The notes below the pieces were generated by a model, which saw only the letters and a program-made list of their open reading frames with translations, searched no databases and was not told the DNA's origin. This document shows positions 12,223 through 22,203 of a DNA stretch of 64,000 bases, one piece after another; position 1 is the stretch's first letter; each line of letters opens with the position of its first letter. The stretch covers positions 13,456,164 to 13,520,163 of the forward strand of contig OY992834.1 of assembly GCA_963921425.1 (NCBI GenBank), in the 5' to 3' direction. A program made the translations under genes and the position numbers. Source of the DNA: Dryas octopetala. Taxonomy: Eukaryota; Streptophyta; Magnoliopsida; Rosales; Rosaceae.

Positions 12223-12913
12223 CTCAAATTATCAAATAAGAAAGGTAAAAAACTAATAAACGACAACTGCATAAATAAATAAATATATATATATATATAT
12301 ACAAATATTAATAATAATTCTTTAGACTCTAGCTACATCCAAAAATTTCATAATATATTTGTGCATATTAATTAGAGTGCTTTAATTAAAAACTCAAAAT
12401 GGGAAAGATATTTAACTCAAATTATCAAATAAGAAAGATAAAAAACTAATAAAACGGCAACTGCATAAATAAATATATATACACATATTAATAATAATTC
12501 TTTAGAGTCTAGCTACATCCAAAAATTTCATAATATATTTGTGCATATTAATTAGAGTGCTTTAATTAAAAACTCAAAATGGGAAAGATATTTAACTCAA
12601 ATTATCAAATAAGAAAGATAAAAAACTAATAAAACGGCAACTGCATAAATAAATCGGCAACTGCATAAATAAATATATATACACATATTAATAATAATTC
12701 TTTAGAGTCTAGCCACATCCAAAAATTTCATAATATATTTGTGCATATTAATTAGAGTGCTTTAATTAAAAACTCAAAATGGGAAAGAAATTTAACTCAA
12801 ATCTTAGAAGCCCAAATTTTCCACTCAGCGCCGAATTTATACATACAATTAATAAGGGTGCTTTAATTAGAAACCCAAAATGACAAAGAAATTTAACCCA
12901 AACCCTAGAAGAA
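12223..12913. repeat. Tandem repeat, about 190-bp unit, 3 copies plus a partial one
   Basis: Copies begin at 12223, 12416 and 12596 with CTCAAATTATCAAATAAG and end in AAAATGGGAAAGA.ATTTAA. They are nearly identical, differing mainly in an internal AT run and a small duplicated CGGCAACTGCATAAATAAAT in the third copy. A fourth diverged partial copy (12833-12913) follows. No coding frame is conserved across copies. Confidence 0.85.
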
Positions 12914-12935
12914 CAAATTGTCCATCGAACACTCT

Positions 12936-13205
12936 GCATTTGTTGGAAATTGCTGAGTGCTCAATAGATGCATCTGCGCAACCTAACCTGTATTTGAAAG
13001 CTGCAACTGCAACCTAAAACCTGCATCTACAATTAACCTAAAGTATGTTATTTGCAACCTGAAGACATGCATCTGCAACCTAAATATACAGATGCATCTG
13101 CATCTGTATCCACTGAGCACTCGATAGGCTACCGAAGGCTCGTCTTGCCGATCCCTCGGTACCCTGTCGAGCGCTCGGTAATGTATTTTTTCAACTCTGC
13201 GCTCG
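12936..13205. repeat. Second array of AGATGCATCT / GAGCGCTC palindromic words
   Basis: Contains GCTGAGTGCTCAATAG, GATGCATCTGC, CTGCAACCTAAA (several), CACTGAGCACTCGATAGG and GTCGAGCGCTCGGTAATG. These are the words of the array at 4690-5075, partly on the opposite strand (TTAGGTTGCA there, TGCAACCTAA here). A degraded copy of the same repeat family is the likely explanation. Confidence 0.7.
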
Positions 13206-13209
13206 CGTA

Positions 13210-14022
13210 CACGGACAAATTGGGTTTCAACTTAATTTTTAAATTGGTTGGGTTTGTAGTTAAAAATCTTTCAAAAACAGAACTTGAGAGTAATTTATAC
13301 TATTAATTATTGTTGGGGTAACACCGCACACTAATCTATCTAAATCCATTTTTATTAGATTATCATTCAAGAATTATCCTTAAAAAAAAAAAAAGCAATC
13401 AAATAAAAAATATTTATCAACTTAAGACACATGCTTACATGGAAAAAAGAATTATTTTTGTTGCATACAAAGAAGTTGGCATATATATTAATTCGTATTT
13501 GAGTTTGCTGCTAGCACATTAAGAATTTGTCTAGAAAAAAAAAAAATCATGGAAAACCATAAAATACTTACCAGTAGTCAGAAGATCGAAAAAAAAAAAA
13601 AAAAAAGAAATTTAATAGATTTTACGGGTTTTTGGTTCCTTTTGTTACCTTCAGGAAAAAATAAAATTATTCCTTTTGTTTGTTTTCAATTTTCCTTGTT
13701 TTCCTAAATGAGAACATTCTAGATAATTAATTTTGCAATATTCAAAAAGTTGCAAACATAGAATTCGTTGGGAGCATAAAAATCCTCTGATTTAGAAGAA
13801 TTTCACCAATATAAAATTCTTTAGCGATAAGAAAATAATTGGACTCAGACATTGCTAATATATACTCCTTGAAGATGCACTTCTAGCCTTCTGAATGAGT
13901 ATCTCTGTTTTCTTTTCTTCTTTTTTTAACAAATGAAAATAAAAATTCTACTTTTAAGAAAATGACAAAACAAAAGACGACAAAGCGATTAAAAAAAAAC
14001 AAAAGACGACAAAGATATGTAA
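13210..14022. other. AT-rich intergenic DNA, nothing recognised
   Basis: Poly-A runs at 13381, 13535 and 13591 and no convincing reading frame, RNA gene or terminal repeat. Confidence 0.5.
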
Positions 14023-14031
14023 TTACATATA

Positions 14032-14643
14032 GGGGGGGCTATTCACACCACCCAAATGTGTTGAGTTGACCACCCCCTTAAATTTTTACCCATTTTTGCC
14101 CATTTTGCCCCTGCATAAAAAAAAAAAAAAAAAAAACTCACCCCTCCAATTTTGGCCGGCCACCACTCCCAGCCCTCCCCGCCGCCGGCGCGACCCACCC
14201 AGCCCTCCCGACCGCCCGATCTCCCTTTTCTCTCTCTCTTCCCTCTCTCTGCCATCTTCTCTCTCTCCCCTCTGTCTGCCTCCCTCCCTCACCGGACCAC
14301 CATGGGTGGCCGGCGCGACTCCATAGACCTCCAGATCGGGGGTCGCGCCGGCCACCCATGGTGGTCCGGTGAGGGAGGGAGGCAGACAGAGGGGAGAGAG
14401 AGAAGATGGCAGAGAGAGGGAAGAGAGAGAGAGAAGGGAGATCGGGCGGCGGGGAGGGCTGGGCGGGTCGTGCTGGCGGCAGGGAGGGCTGGGTGGGTCG
14501 CGCCGGCGGCGGGGAGGGCTGGGAGTGGTGGCCGGCCAAAGTTGGAGGGGTGAGTTTTTTTTTTTTATGCAAGGGCAAAATGGGTAAAAATTTAAGGAGG
14601 TGGTCAACTCAGCACATTTGGGTGGTGTGAATAGCCCCCCCCC
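14032..14643. mobile_element. Foldback Mutator-like element, near-perfect palindrome
   Basis: The element is flanked by a perfect 9-base duplication TTACATATA (14023-14031 and 14644-14652), as in Mutator-like elements. The two arms, each about 290 bases, are almost exact reverse complements: outer ends GGGGGGGCTATTCACACC, inner ends ACCATGGGTGGCCGGCGCGA. They are separated by a loop of only about 20 bases near 14322-14343. The right arm has an extra GC-rich duplication of about 35-50 bases. Inner arm sequence (CT-rich leader followed by ACCATGG) looks like a captured 5' UTR and start codon. A transcript would fold into a very long hairpin. The long open frames seen on both strands are palindrome artefacts. 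Confidence 0.88.
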
Positions 14644-15248
14644 TTACATATAAAATGTATTAGTCAAGGATTGAACTTTGAACTGGGCCAAGAATTTTCC
14701 ATACCCTCCTCAAATGTCAAATTTCGCATTCTCAAATAATGCAAACGACCACATTGGACCACTTCAGAATAACCTCCGACACTTTTTTTTTTTAAAAAAA
14801 AAAACTCAGTTCTTAAAAAGCCAGGTCTTTTCTTGTCTTTTCATTCAAAAAAATAAGAAATTAATTTATAAATTAAGACTGTTGTTCTATGAAAACCTAT
14901 CTCCTTCTCGTTACACACCATTATATCTTTTTTGTTTATTCACGTCAATGCCTTCTGAAAGTAACTTTAATTTTTAATTTGCTCCCTAAAACTTCATTTC
15001 TCTTATTTTGCCTCTTGAATTTTACAAAATATTATATTTCGTCAAATTCGTCTATGAATCCGTCAAAAAAGCCTCACTGGCCCTTACCTAAAAGGGACAA
15101 TTAAGTCTTTTACTTAATGCAAAGTTGTAAAACTGACATAATGCCAAATTGGCTCCACGTCAGCATTAAGTGAGACCCCTTTGAATCTCTCTCTTTCTTT
15201 TTTGTCTCTTTCTCTCGTTCGCCTCACTGACAAAAATCTCAGCCGTCC

Positions 15249-15674
15249 ATCGCGCCCTTCAACCAGGAGACCCTCATGCAGCGCCTCCAGGCCCTGATCG
15301 AGGGTGCCAGAGAGAGCTGGACCTACGCCATCTTCTGGCAGGCCTTCTACGACTACGCCGATGCCTCGCTTCTCGGCTGGGGCAAAGGGCTCTACAAAGA
15401 CGAAAGGGACAAAAGCAAAGCCAAGGCCAAAACGATGACGTCCGTGGCCGAGCAGGAGTTCTATAAAAAAGTGTTTCGAGACTTCAATTCTCTCATTTCC
15501 GACTCCGACACCTCCGCCGACGACGCCGTTGTGGATCAGGAGGTCACTGACACTGAGTGGTTCTCTCATTTCCATAACTCGGTCTTTTGTCAACCTCGAT
15601 TTGGGTTTTCGGGTCTGAGTGGCTTGCAAACTCGCCGTGTGAGATGGCGAGGCAGGCCAGAGTGTTCAAGCAGG
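15249..15674 (+). pseudogene. Captured fragment of a MYC2/3/4-type bHLH transcription factor
   Basis: Seen: the frame from 15249 reads [20 protein letters not shown] followed by [17 protein letters not shown], then [18 protein letters not shown] and [15 protein letters not shown]. Established: this is the bHLH-MYC_N region of MYC2-like factors, the domain that binds JAZ repressors and MED25 in jasmonate signalling. Shortly after EWF (about 15562) a one-base shift moves the homologous reading into another frame ([10 protein letters not shown]); further on, [17 protein letters not shown] matches the family in that second frame and is interrupted by a TGA. The bHLH DNA-binding domain is absent. 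Expressed, it could at most give the JAZ-binding half. It lies inside the Pack-MULE at 14933-16320. Confidence 0.85.
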
Positions 15675-15689
15675 CTTTGACTTTTCGTA

Positions 15690-16010
15690 GAAGAAGGCGC
15701 TAATCTTAGAGTATGGGGTTCTGAGGGTGTGGTGGTCATATAATTTGGGGTTGGAAATGAGAGAGAGCCACTACTTGGATATGCATTTGAAGCGGACAAG
15801 AGACCGAGCCGGCAAGCAGAGGAGGATTTATGCGAGAAGGTCTTCGTTGTTAGCTATGGCTTCTGTTGATTGGGGACAGAGACTCTCCATTTTTTGTTTG
15901 CCTAGAGTTTTGCTTACTTCAATGGGGGCCACTATGAGAGTGAAGCAAAGATGTTCAAGATGAAGCACGTTAGAGATTCTGCCCATTCCTCTGTCAATTA
16001 CAATAAGCCC
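15690..16010 (+). pseudogene. Possible second captured gene fragment, unrecognised
   Basis: Still within the Pack-MULE, outside its TIRs. It is less AT-rich than the flanks and contains short open runs such as FAYFNGGHYESEAKMFKMKH (from about 15910), which look protein-like but match no family I can name. Its junction with the MYC fragment is near 15680. It may come from the same or a different host gene. Confidence 0.35.
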
Positions 16011-16029
16011 AAAATTAAGCCCATGTTTT

Positions 16030-16065
16030 TTTTTTTAACTAAGAAGAGAGAGAGAGAGAGAGAGA
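16030..16065. repeat. GA microsatellite at the inner edge of the Pack-MULE right TIR
   Basis: Poly-T followed by a GAGAGA run; the left TIR has the complementary CTCTCTC at the matching place. Confidence 0.7.
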
Positions 16066-16544
16066 TTCAAAGGGGTCCCACTTAATGCGGACGTAGAGTC
16101 GATTTGGCATCATGTTAGTCTAATTCAGTTTTACGTAGAGCAAAAGACCTCATTGCCCCTTTCACATAAGCATCACGTAGGCTTTTTTGACAAACCCATA
16201 GACGAATTTGACAGAATATAATATTTTGTAAAGTTCGGAGAGGTAAAGTGGGAGGAATAAAGTTTCACGGGGCAAATTGAAAATTGAAGTTACTTTTAGA
16301 GAGCATGGCCCGAATAAGCCTATCTTTTTAGATTTTATAATTCCTCGCAAAACACTTATAACATTACCAAACTACCCTTAATGTCATCAAACTATTTTCC
16401 AAAAAAAAAAAATTTCTCACTACACACCCATCCTAAACTCCCAACCCCAACCATCAGCTTCCTACTACACCCACAGACTGAAGCTAGACTCATCAAAAGT
16501 AACCGCCACCGATCCTGTTGCAATCAACCGTTGCCAGTCTGGAG

Positions 16545-16650
16545 TGTAAGTGTAAACTTTGTAATTGGCTATTTCCTAAAGACAAAAATCATTAAGTTGT
16601 AAGTGTAAACTTTGTAATTGGCTATTTACTAAAGACAAAAATCATTAAGT
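16545..16650. repeat. Tandem duplication, 53-bp unit
   Basis: Two copies (16545-16597, 16598-16650) beginning TGTAAGTGTAAACTTTG and ending ATCATTAAGT, differing at about one base. They directly precede the LTR-like block. Confidence 0.85.
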
Positions 16651-17880
16651 TGTAAGTTTTAGCTTAGATTGTTTAAATGAGTCAAGTTTGATCTTGATCA
16701 TTGGGTTGAAGCGAAGGTTGATTCTCAAGTCTCATATATGAAGTGATTCTAAAAGGTAAGTCTCGTTGTTCAATTTGACTTAGGATTGAGGTAATAAGGC
16801 TTAGATACCTTACATGCATTCTAGGTGGTTAGATTTATATTCATATGCATTTAAATGTGTGTAAATATTTTTGGGATTGAAAAGGATGTTTGAAAATGTG
16901 TTAAAAGATGTTTGGTCGAGGAGGATCGATCCTACGAGTTAAAAAAATTTTGAAAAATTTTGTCCTAGAGGATTGATCTTATGAATAATGAGGATCGATC
17001 CTCTAGGCTCTAGTAGCTTTGTTCTTATAGGATCAATCTTATGAATAGTGAGGATCGATCCTATCATGCGAAATTTTTTCATATTCGCATAGGATCAATC
17101 CTATAGCTTGTAAGATCGATCCCACGCATTTTTAAATGGTTTATAAGGTTTTTAATCCTAGTTTTTCAAGGTTTTAAAAGCCCTAATTAAATGTTAACTC
17201 TTTCCTAATTAGTTTATGATTTATTTCCTACTTCTATAAGGTTTGTTATCTTATAAATATGTGGCTTTCTCATTAGTCAAGTTGGCTCATACATTATACA
17301 CTTTTGAAAAATTATGCATTCTAGGGTTTAGTATGAGATTTATTATATTAACATCCTTAGTGCATAAATACTTAATCATATAGGATAGTTCATCGTGCAT
17401 AAGTATAGATAGTTTGAATAAATTGTTCTTTGTGAATCTATTCAAGTTATCACCTTCATTTATTCATCTTCCATCAAAGATTGAACTCGAGCAAGATTGA
17501 AGCTGGGTTCGTGAGCTCTTGTCTTCAGGGCGTTGGCAAGAAGGTTTCCTTACAATTCTCGTGATCGAAGAGCTACAGGTGGCGTGAGGTCAGTTTACTT
17601 TCTAGAAGGAGTTTAGTTAGGGTTTGGATCAAGTCATTAGATGTATCTTTTCAAGTTCTCATAGTAGATTGTTTATCTAGACTAGGTCCCGCGGTTTTTA
17701 CCCAGTGGAGGGTTTTCTGCGTCAACAAATCTCTGGTGTTCTTTGTGATTAACTTGTTTGTTGATTAATTTATATTATTTTAATCTGCTGCTTAATTAAT
17801 CAACTTGGTAAAATTAAAATTGTGATTTTTTTTTTATAAAACCTATTCACCCCCCCCCCCCCCCTCTAAGCTTGTTTAGC
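16651..17880 (+). mobile_element. LTR-like remnant of a Ty1/copia element
   Basis: No coding sequence, but the order resembles a long copia LTR. There is a U3-like stretch with GGATCGATCC words (16916-17125), a TATA-like TATAAATATGTGGC near 17254, then a leader with TTTTTACCCAGTGGAGGG and AAATCTCTGGTGTTC (17695-17745), ending in a C-run, CTCTAAGCTTG. Such 'TTTACCC...GGTTTT...AAATCT.GTG' phrases are common near the 3' end of plant SIRE/copia LTRs. No partner LTR, primer site or TSD was found, so a solo or truncated LTR is inferred. Confidence 0.45.
16916..17125. repeat. Array of GGATCGATCC palindromic words
   Basis: Eight or so words of the form (A)GGATCGATCC(T) or AGGATCAATC(T/C)TAT within about 200 bases, with exact palindromes at 16921, 16991 and 17051 (approximately). 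Spacers include ATGAATA(A/G)TGA twice. Lies upstream of a TATA-like site in the LTR-like block. Confidence 0.75.
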
Positions 17881-17899
17881 GATCTAACTAGGGAATTTC

Positions 17900-18735
17900 A
17901 TGGAGCTCATAGTTAGAGCTATCACGACGCCGGATCCGCTGCAATCAACCGCTCCCCCATACCCACATGGCCATTTTAACACTTGAAGATATGCCATAAC
18001 TTAAAATAGTTTGTTTCAAATGTAATCTAAAGTTTTTCTGTCTAAGTTTAGTTGTTTGATGCATTAGAACACTTTTTTTTTTTTAGTTTGAGAAGATTTC
18101 GACATTGGGTGTTAGATTTTTGTGTTTGGGAAGATTTGGTAAGCAAGTCATTCGACACTAGGCTGCCAAAACCTTTTTGCATATTCCGCAACCAAATGTC
18201 AAATGCTCTATGAGTTTTCTGTTGAACCTCCCAAATGGATTGTTCGGTGGCTCCTTGCCGAATGGATTTGGATTGTTTGGTGGCCTCCTACCGAAAATTT
18301 TCATCTCATTCAGCCCTAATTCGCAAATGGAACCACGAAAAGCTTTGTGCAAAACACGAAAAAAGTTCATGAAAACTCAAAATGATAAAAAATATCTCAT
18401 TTAAAGATGAATAAGGCACGAGTTGAGTCTCTCTTCATCAAAAATAGTATACTTTTGTATAATATTAGCTTTGAGAGCCACAAGTGTTGAAATTTTAGAA
18501 GTATTTCAAAAAACACATATTCATTTTAATATTAATTAATAGAGTCGTTTCCTTCATACATTTACTAGCAAATTCAAAATGAAAATCAGTTTGTATTCAT
18601 TAAAAGCAATTGATTTGCTTTAACTCCTAACGACTTTCTATTTAACATTGAGCGATATAACTTATATTATTTAATTCTTTATTGCAACCATTCAACGTAG
18701 ATATTGACTTAGCAGTATTGTTTACCCATTGAATT
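17900..18735. other. Intergenic DNA with a few TTCGG/CCGAA words
   Basis: At 18225-18295 the sequence has TTGTTCGGTGG, CTTGCCGAATGG and CCTACCGAAAATT, similar in style to the array at 38445-38760. Overlapping frames on both strands (18158-18404) arise from this near-palindromic region and are not convincing proteins. Nothing else recognised. Confidence 0.45.
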
Positions 18736-18738
18736 CTA

Positions 18739-19326
18739 AGGCATGTTTGGATGGAGGTATTTCATATGGTGGATTTGGATTTGGATTTATCCAAATACAG
18801 TTGTTAGTGTAGTGTATTTGGATTTATATTTAAAGAGCTGATTTGAATTTAGACCAAATTCATGATGGATTTAATTGAAAGGGCCAAATCCATGAATTTC
18901 AAATCACATGTGCAATTAGGTATTTGAAATCCCACCACCCCATTTTTTTTTCTCTCCTTCACCTCCAACTACCACCGTCGTCCACCGGAGACCTCCGCTG
19001 GCCATCTCCGACCATCGCTAACATTTATTTTCTAAATAATAAATACAAACTGTGGTTGCTAGGGTTTGAACCTCCAACCTTATACACACAAATAAACTTT
19101 CAAACAACTAAGCTAAACCTGTTTTTCTTTTCATATATTGCTAAATATATGAAAAGAAAATCATATTTTCATATATTTTATTCGTAATCATATGTTTAAA
19201 TTCCTAAACATTAAAAAAAAAAATTCTTAAACTAAATCCTCACATTTAAATTTTTTATCCAAACAACAAATCTAAGGATTTCAAATGCATAAATTTAAAA
19301 TCTAAATCCAAGAATCCAAACAGGCC
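18739..19326. mobile_element. MITE with TGTTTGGAT termini
   Basis: Left end GGCATGTTTGGAT; right end read inward GGCCTGTTTGGAT. Such GG(G)CCTGTTTGG termini are frequent in PIF/Harbinger and hAT MITEs. The trinucleotide CTA flanks both sides (18736-18738, 19327-19329), compatible with a 3-base PIF-type duplication, though the exact ends are uncertain by a base. The interior holds a CT-rich, GC-rich stretch (18945-19020), possibly captured gene sequence. Confidence 0.55.
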
Positions 19327-19384
19327 CTAGTATTATAATGCCTAACGTTTAAATGATCATCTACCTATACAAATTTTCTCTAGG

Positions 19385-19510
19385 GCGGATGCATCTGCAT
19401 TTTTTTTAAGGATATTTGATGTCGAGCGCTCGGTAATGGCAGCGATGGCGAGTGGTCGACAGTGTTTTTTTATAACAAGCGATCAGTACTGTAAGAAGCA
19501 CTTGACACCG
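19385..19510. repeat. Third small array of GATGCATCTGC / GAGCGCTCGG words
   Basis: GGATGCATCTGC at about 19387 is followed by GTCGAGCGCTCGGTAATGGC (19422-19441) and the diverged forms GCGAGTGGTCGACAG and GCGATCAGTACTG. Further related scraps (GCTGAGCTCTCG, GGGCGCTCAG) occur at 19660-19710. Same word set as 4690-5075 and 12936-13205. Confidence 0.6.
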
Positions 19511-19765
19511 TTTCCTCCGTCAAATTTTTAAGGTATTCCCAAAGGGTTCACCTCATACCCTCTTAGGGTGTACAATAGGGCTTGTGGAGGCTGCATATTA
19601 GGTTTTAACTTTGATCTAAAATCCCAAAGTTAAAACATAATCTAAAGCCGACAAACCAGGTGCTGAGCTCTCGAAGATGAAGAAAAATACACTGCAGGGC
19701 GCTCAGAGACATGAATCTGTAAAAAAAGAAAATACGGGCATTCGCCTAAGAGAAAGACTGTATAA

Positions 19766-19769
<4 letters not shown>

Positions 19770-19796
<27 letters not shown>
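19770..19796. repeat. GT microsatellite
   Basis: About 13 TG units. Confidence 0.9.
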
Positions 19797-20523
19797 AACC
19801 CAATAATGCATGTGTGCTGATCCAAATGTATCTCTACACTCAATTTTCTTTCTTCCTTTCTTCTTAAGTGTTCTTTGTTCTTATTGTTACTCAAACTATT
19901 CAATCTCTTTAATGCAAGGAAAGAATCAAGTTTTTCTATGAGATTCAAGTATTGCGAGTGTACGCTTACTATGATCAAAATGTTGTTGTATTCTGAAGGG
20001 TAGGGCGCCATAACATGCTACAACGAAATATTGTCCCAGAATGGTGAAATCTACTCTTAAGGATAGTGTCTTCACACGCCTCAACCTAAAAGTTTTGTTC
20101 AAAGCAAGACAACTTTCAATAGTTGAAGAGAGAAGTATTAATTATTACTATTATTATTTATTTTATTTTAGCATTATTTTAAATACTATTATCAGTTAGT
20201 AATGTTTTTCAGTACTTGTGGAGCTTTGCAGGAATTCAATTTCAATTCCAAAGTAGCATCCATATCAACAAGTTTCCAACAACAGCATGTATTTATGGTT
20301 TAATAGTTGAAAGTTGAAGGGGGTAATGGGTTGAGGAAGGTTGTGGCCTCTAATGTTGGAGTTGCAAGATGGAGTTATGGGGTGTTAATCGGTTTAGGTG
20401 TGTACAACGAGTTTAAAAAACAAAAACAAAAAACAAAAAAAAAACCTAATAGTTGTCCTTTAAATTATTTTATTATTGGGTCAAATTTGTCATTTCACAA
20501 TTTAAATTAAGGGTGTCTAGTGA

Positions 20524-20762
20524 GAAGGTATTCCACCTCTTGCTTGTTTTTGGTCCAAAGATGAAATTCTTAATGATAGTTGGTTGTATTCACCGATTTT
20601 TGCAATAATAATTTGTTCTACAGCAGGATTAACTGCATTTTATATGTTTCGTATCTATTTACTTGTTTTTGAAGGACATTTAAACGTTTATTTTCAAACT
20701 TACAGTGGCAAAAAAAATAGCTCCTTCTATTCAATGTCTCTATGGGGTAAAGATAAAGTGGT
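20524..20762 (+). pseudogene. ndhF: Nuclear insertion of chloroplast ndhF (NUPT)
   Basis: The + strand frame reads [20 protein letters not shown], then [37 protein letters not shown] and [18 protein letters not shown]. Established: this is the interior of plastid NdhF, a membrane subunit of the chloroplast NDH complex. About 79 codons are open, but the coding sequence is cut at both ends and there is no plastid context, so it is a plastid-to-nucleus transfer with no expected function. The intact frame suggests a fairly recent transfer. It sits just before two MITEs. Confidence 0.88.
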
Positions 20763-20883
20763 GGGGTGTTCAAATAGCAGCATTTATATCAAATGAAATG
20801 ACAAAAAGTACCTTCTTTAGTTAGGGGTTGAAAGCAAGTATTATCTTGAATTCATAATTTCACATGCGTGCGATTTGGGTCAG

Positions 20884-21186
20884 ATTCTACTAAAAAATAT
20901 TTATTGGTTCAATGAAAAGAGCACATATCATGCACAAGTGTGGATATTTTAGACATTTTAGGTAGTTTCACTCAATTTAAGTTAGCATTCTGTCATTTCA
21001 CTTGATAATTTGGGATTTAAGGCAACAAATCAACACAACTCAAATTTTTAATTTGCAGCCTTAAATCTCAAATTGTTGAGTGAAATGACGAGATATTAAC
21101 TAAAATAAAGGAAGACCACGCAGAAAGTCCAAAACACCTTACTTGTGCATAACACGTCCTCTTTATGTTAATTAAATTAGCAGAAT
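20884..21186. mobile_element. Foldback MITE
   Basis: The whole 300-base block is an imperfect inverted repeat. Outer ends read inward are ATTCT(A/G)CTAA; then AAAGAG followed by ATGCACAAGT; then an inner hairpin with GTCATTTCACT and ATTT(G/A)(G/A)GATTTAAGGC on both arms, around a short loop near 21040. No coding content; target duplication not clear. Confidence 0.6.
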
Positions 21187-21233
21187 TAAAAGTTATGTCC
21201 TTCAATTGTTAGAATAAAATTGACACATTAAAA

Positions 21234-21396
21234 GGGACCAGGATCCCCTACCATGCTTTAATCTTGGCCATCAAAGAAAGAGTAGAGAGAGAAAGAATAG
21301 AGAGAGAAAGAAAGGGGTAAAGGTAGGAGGATTGATAGCTAAGATTAAAAGTATGGTAGGAAAATAGGTAGGTAAATAGGTAGAGGATCCTGTCCC
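21234..21396. mobile_element. Small MITE with GGGAC.AGGATCC ends
   Basis: Left end GGGACCAGGATCCCCTACC; right end read inward GGGACAGGATCCTCTACC. A second pair of inverted words (CTACCAT.CTTT.AATCTT.GC.ATC) lies further in, and the centre is a GAGAAAG purine run. The flanks ATTAAAA and ATTGAAA may be a diverged target duplication. Confidence 0.55.
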
Positions 21397-21399
21397 ATT

Positions 21400-22198
21400 G
21401 AAAGTATAGGAATCTTAATGGAATATTTTCATAGTTAGGCCTTTTTTCTTTTAAAAACTGGGAGCTGAAGCCCAAACAAAAAGAGACTAACTAAGAACCT
21501 CCCAAGGCCTCACAATATTAGCACAATCCTCAAGCAAGCAAATCTGTGTAGGAGAGTCCAGAGTTTCACAGCCCAAATCCAAAGAAGCCAAAACTTTTTT
21601 TGTTTTTTGGACAGAAGAAAGCCCATACTAGGCAAGTCAAAAAATGTTGATCGAAATTTAATAACCCCAAAAAATGTTGCTAACCCCACACAATGAATAA
21701 AGTGCTTGGAAAGACTGCAGCATGAAAACTTAAATTGAAAAGCACTGCATAATGAAAATTATAGTTTTTATTCAGCAATAATTCTAACTCATCAAATTTG
21801 ACCACTAAATAATGTAATGATAGGAGTTAAAAATAAAGGAAATTCTGAGTGAATCCAAATTTGAATCAATCAAATATTACTACATTATATGGTAAACAAA
21901 ATCTAATAAACAAATTTGATGCGTATGGCAGTACTCAACTACTCACCTAGTGATTTGCAATCCATCATCATGCTAATGTAAGCAATGAAGGAATTACATT
22001 ACTTTTGAGTACAGTGTTTCAGTTGATCTTTCTGGAAACAGAAATGATTCAGAAATATATTGCAACCTTTGAAAACATGTTAGAAAATGTACTTATACAG
22101 ATTTGGGTATCAGATGTGTACCCTAGTATTATTGACGCCTGTGAACGTAATTTTAATTAGATGAGAATCGTCTAGTTTAATAAATGTACTTAAAAGTG
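21400..22198. other. Intergenic DNA, nothing recognised
   Basis: AT-rich, no gene or element ends visible before the LTR retrotransposon. Confidence 0.45.
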
Positions 22199-22203
22199 CC
22201 AAT

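Larger units (their letters stand above)
14933..16320. mobile_element. Pack-MULE carrying a MYC-type gene fragment
   Basis: A perfect 9-base duplication TATCTTTTT flanks it (14924-14932, 16321-16329). The terminal inverted repeats are about 300 bases long: the left arm runs to about 15205 and the right arm from about 16050. Both share AAAGTAACTT near the outer end, TACAAAATATTATATT in the middle and CCCCTTTGAATCTCTCTC at the inner end. Between them lies GC-rich DNA unlike the surroundings. No transposase is present. Long TIRs, 9-base duplication and captured host-gene sequence are the defining features of a Pack-MULE. Confidence 0.88.

Noticed and set aside
14086..14607. 173-codon minus-strand frame and overlapping 133-146-codon frames on both strands
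   Set aside because: They mirror each other because the region is a near-perfect palindrome; the peptides are Pro/Ser/Gly low-complexity. Explained by the foldback element.
15114..15629. 171-codon minus-strand frame
   Set aside because: It is antisense to the captured MYC fragment, whose + strand frame matches a known domain; GC-rich coding DNA often leaves an open antisense frame.
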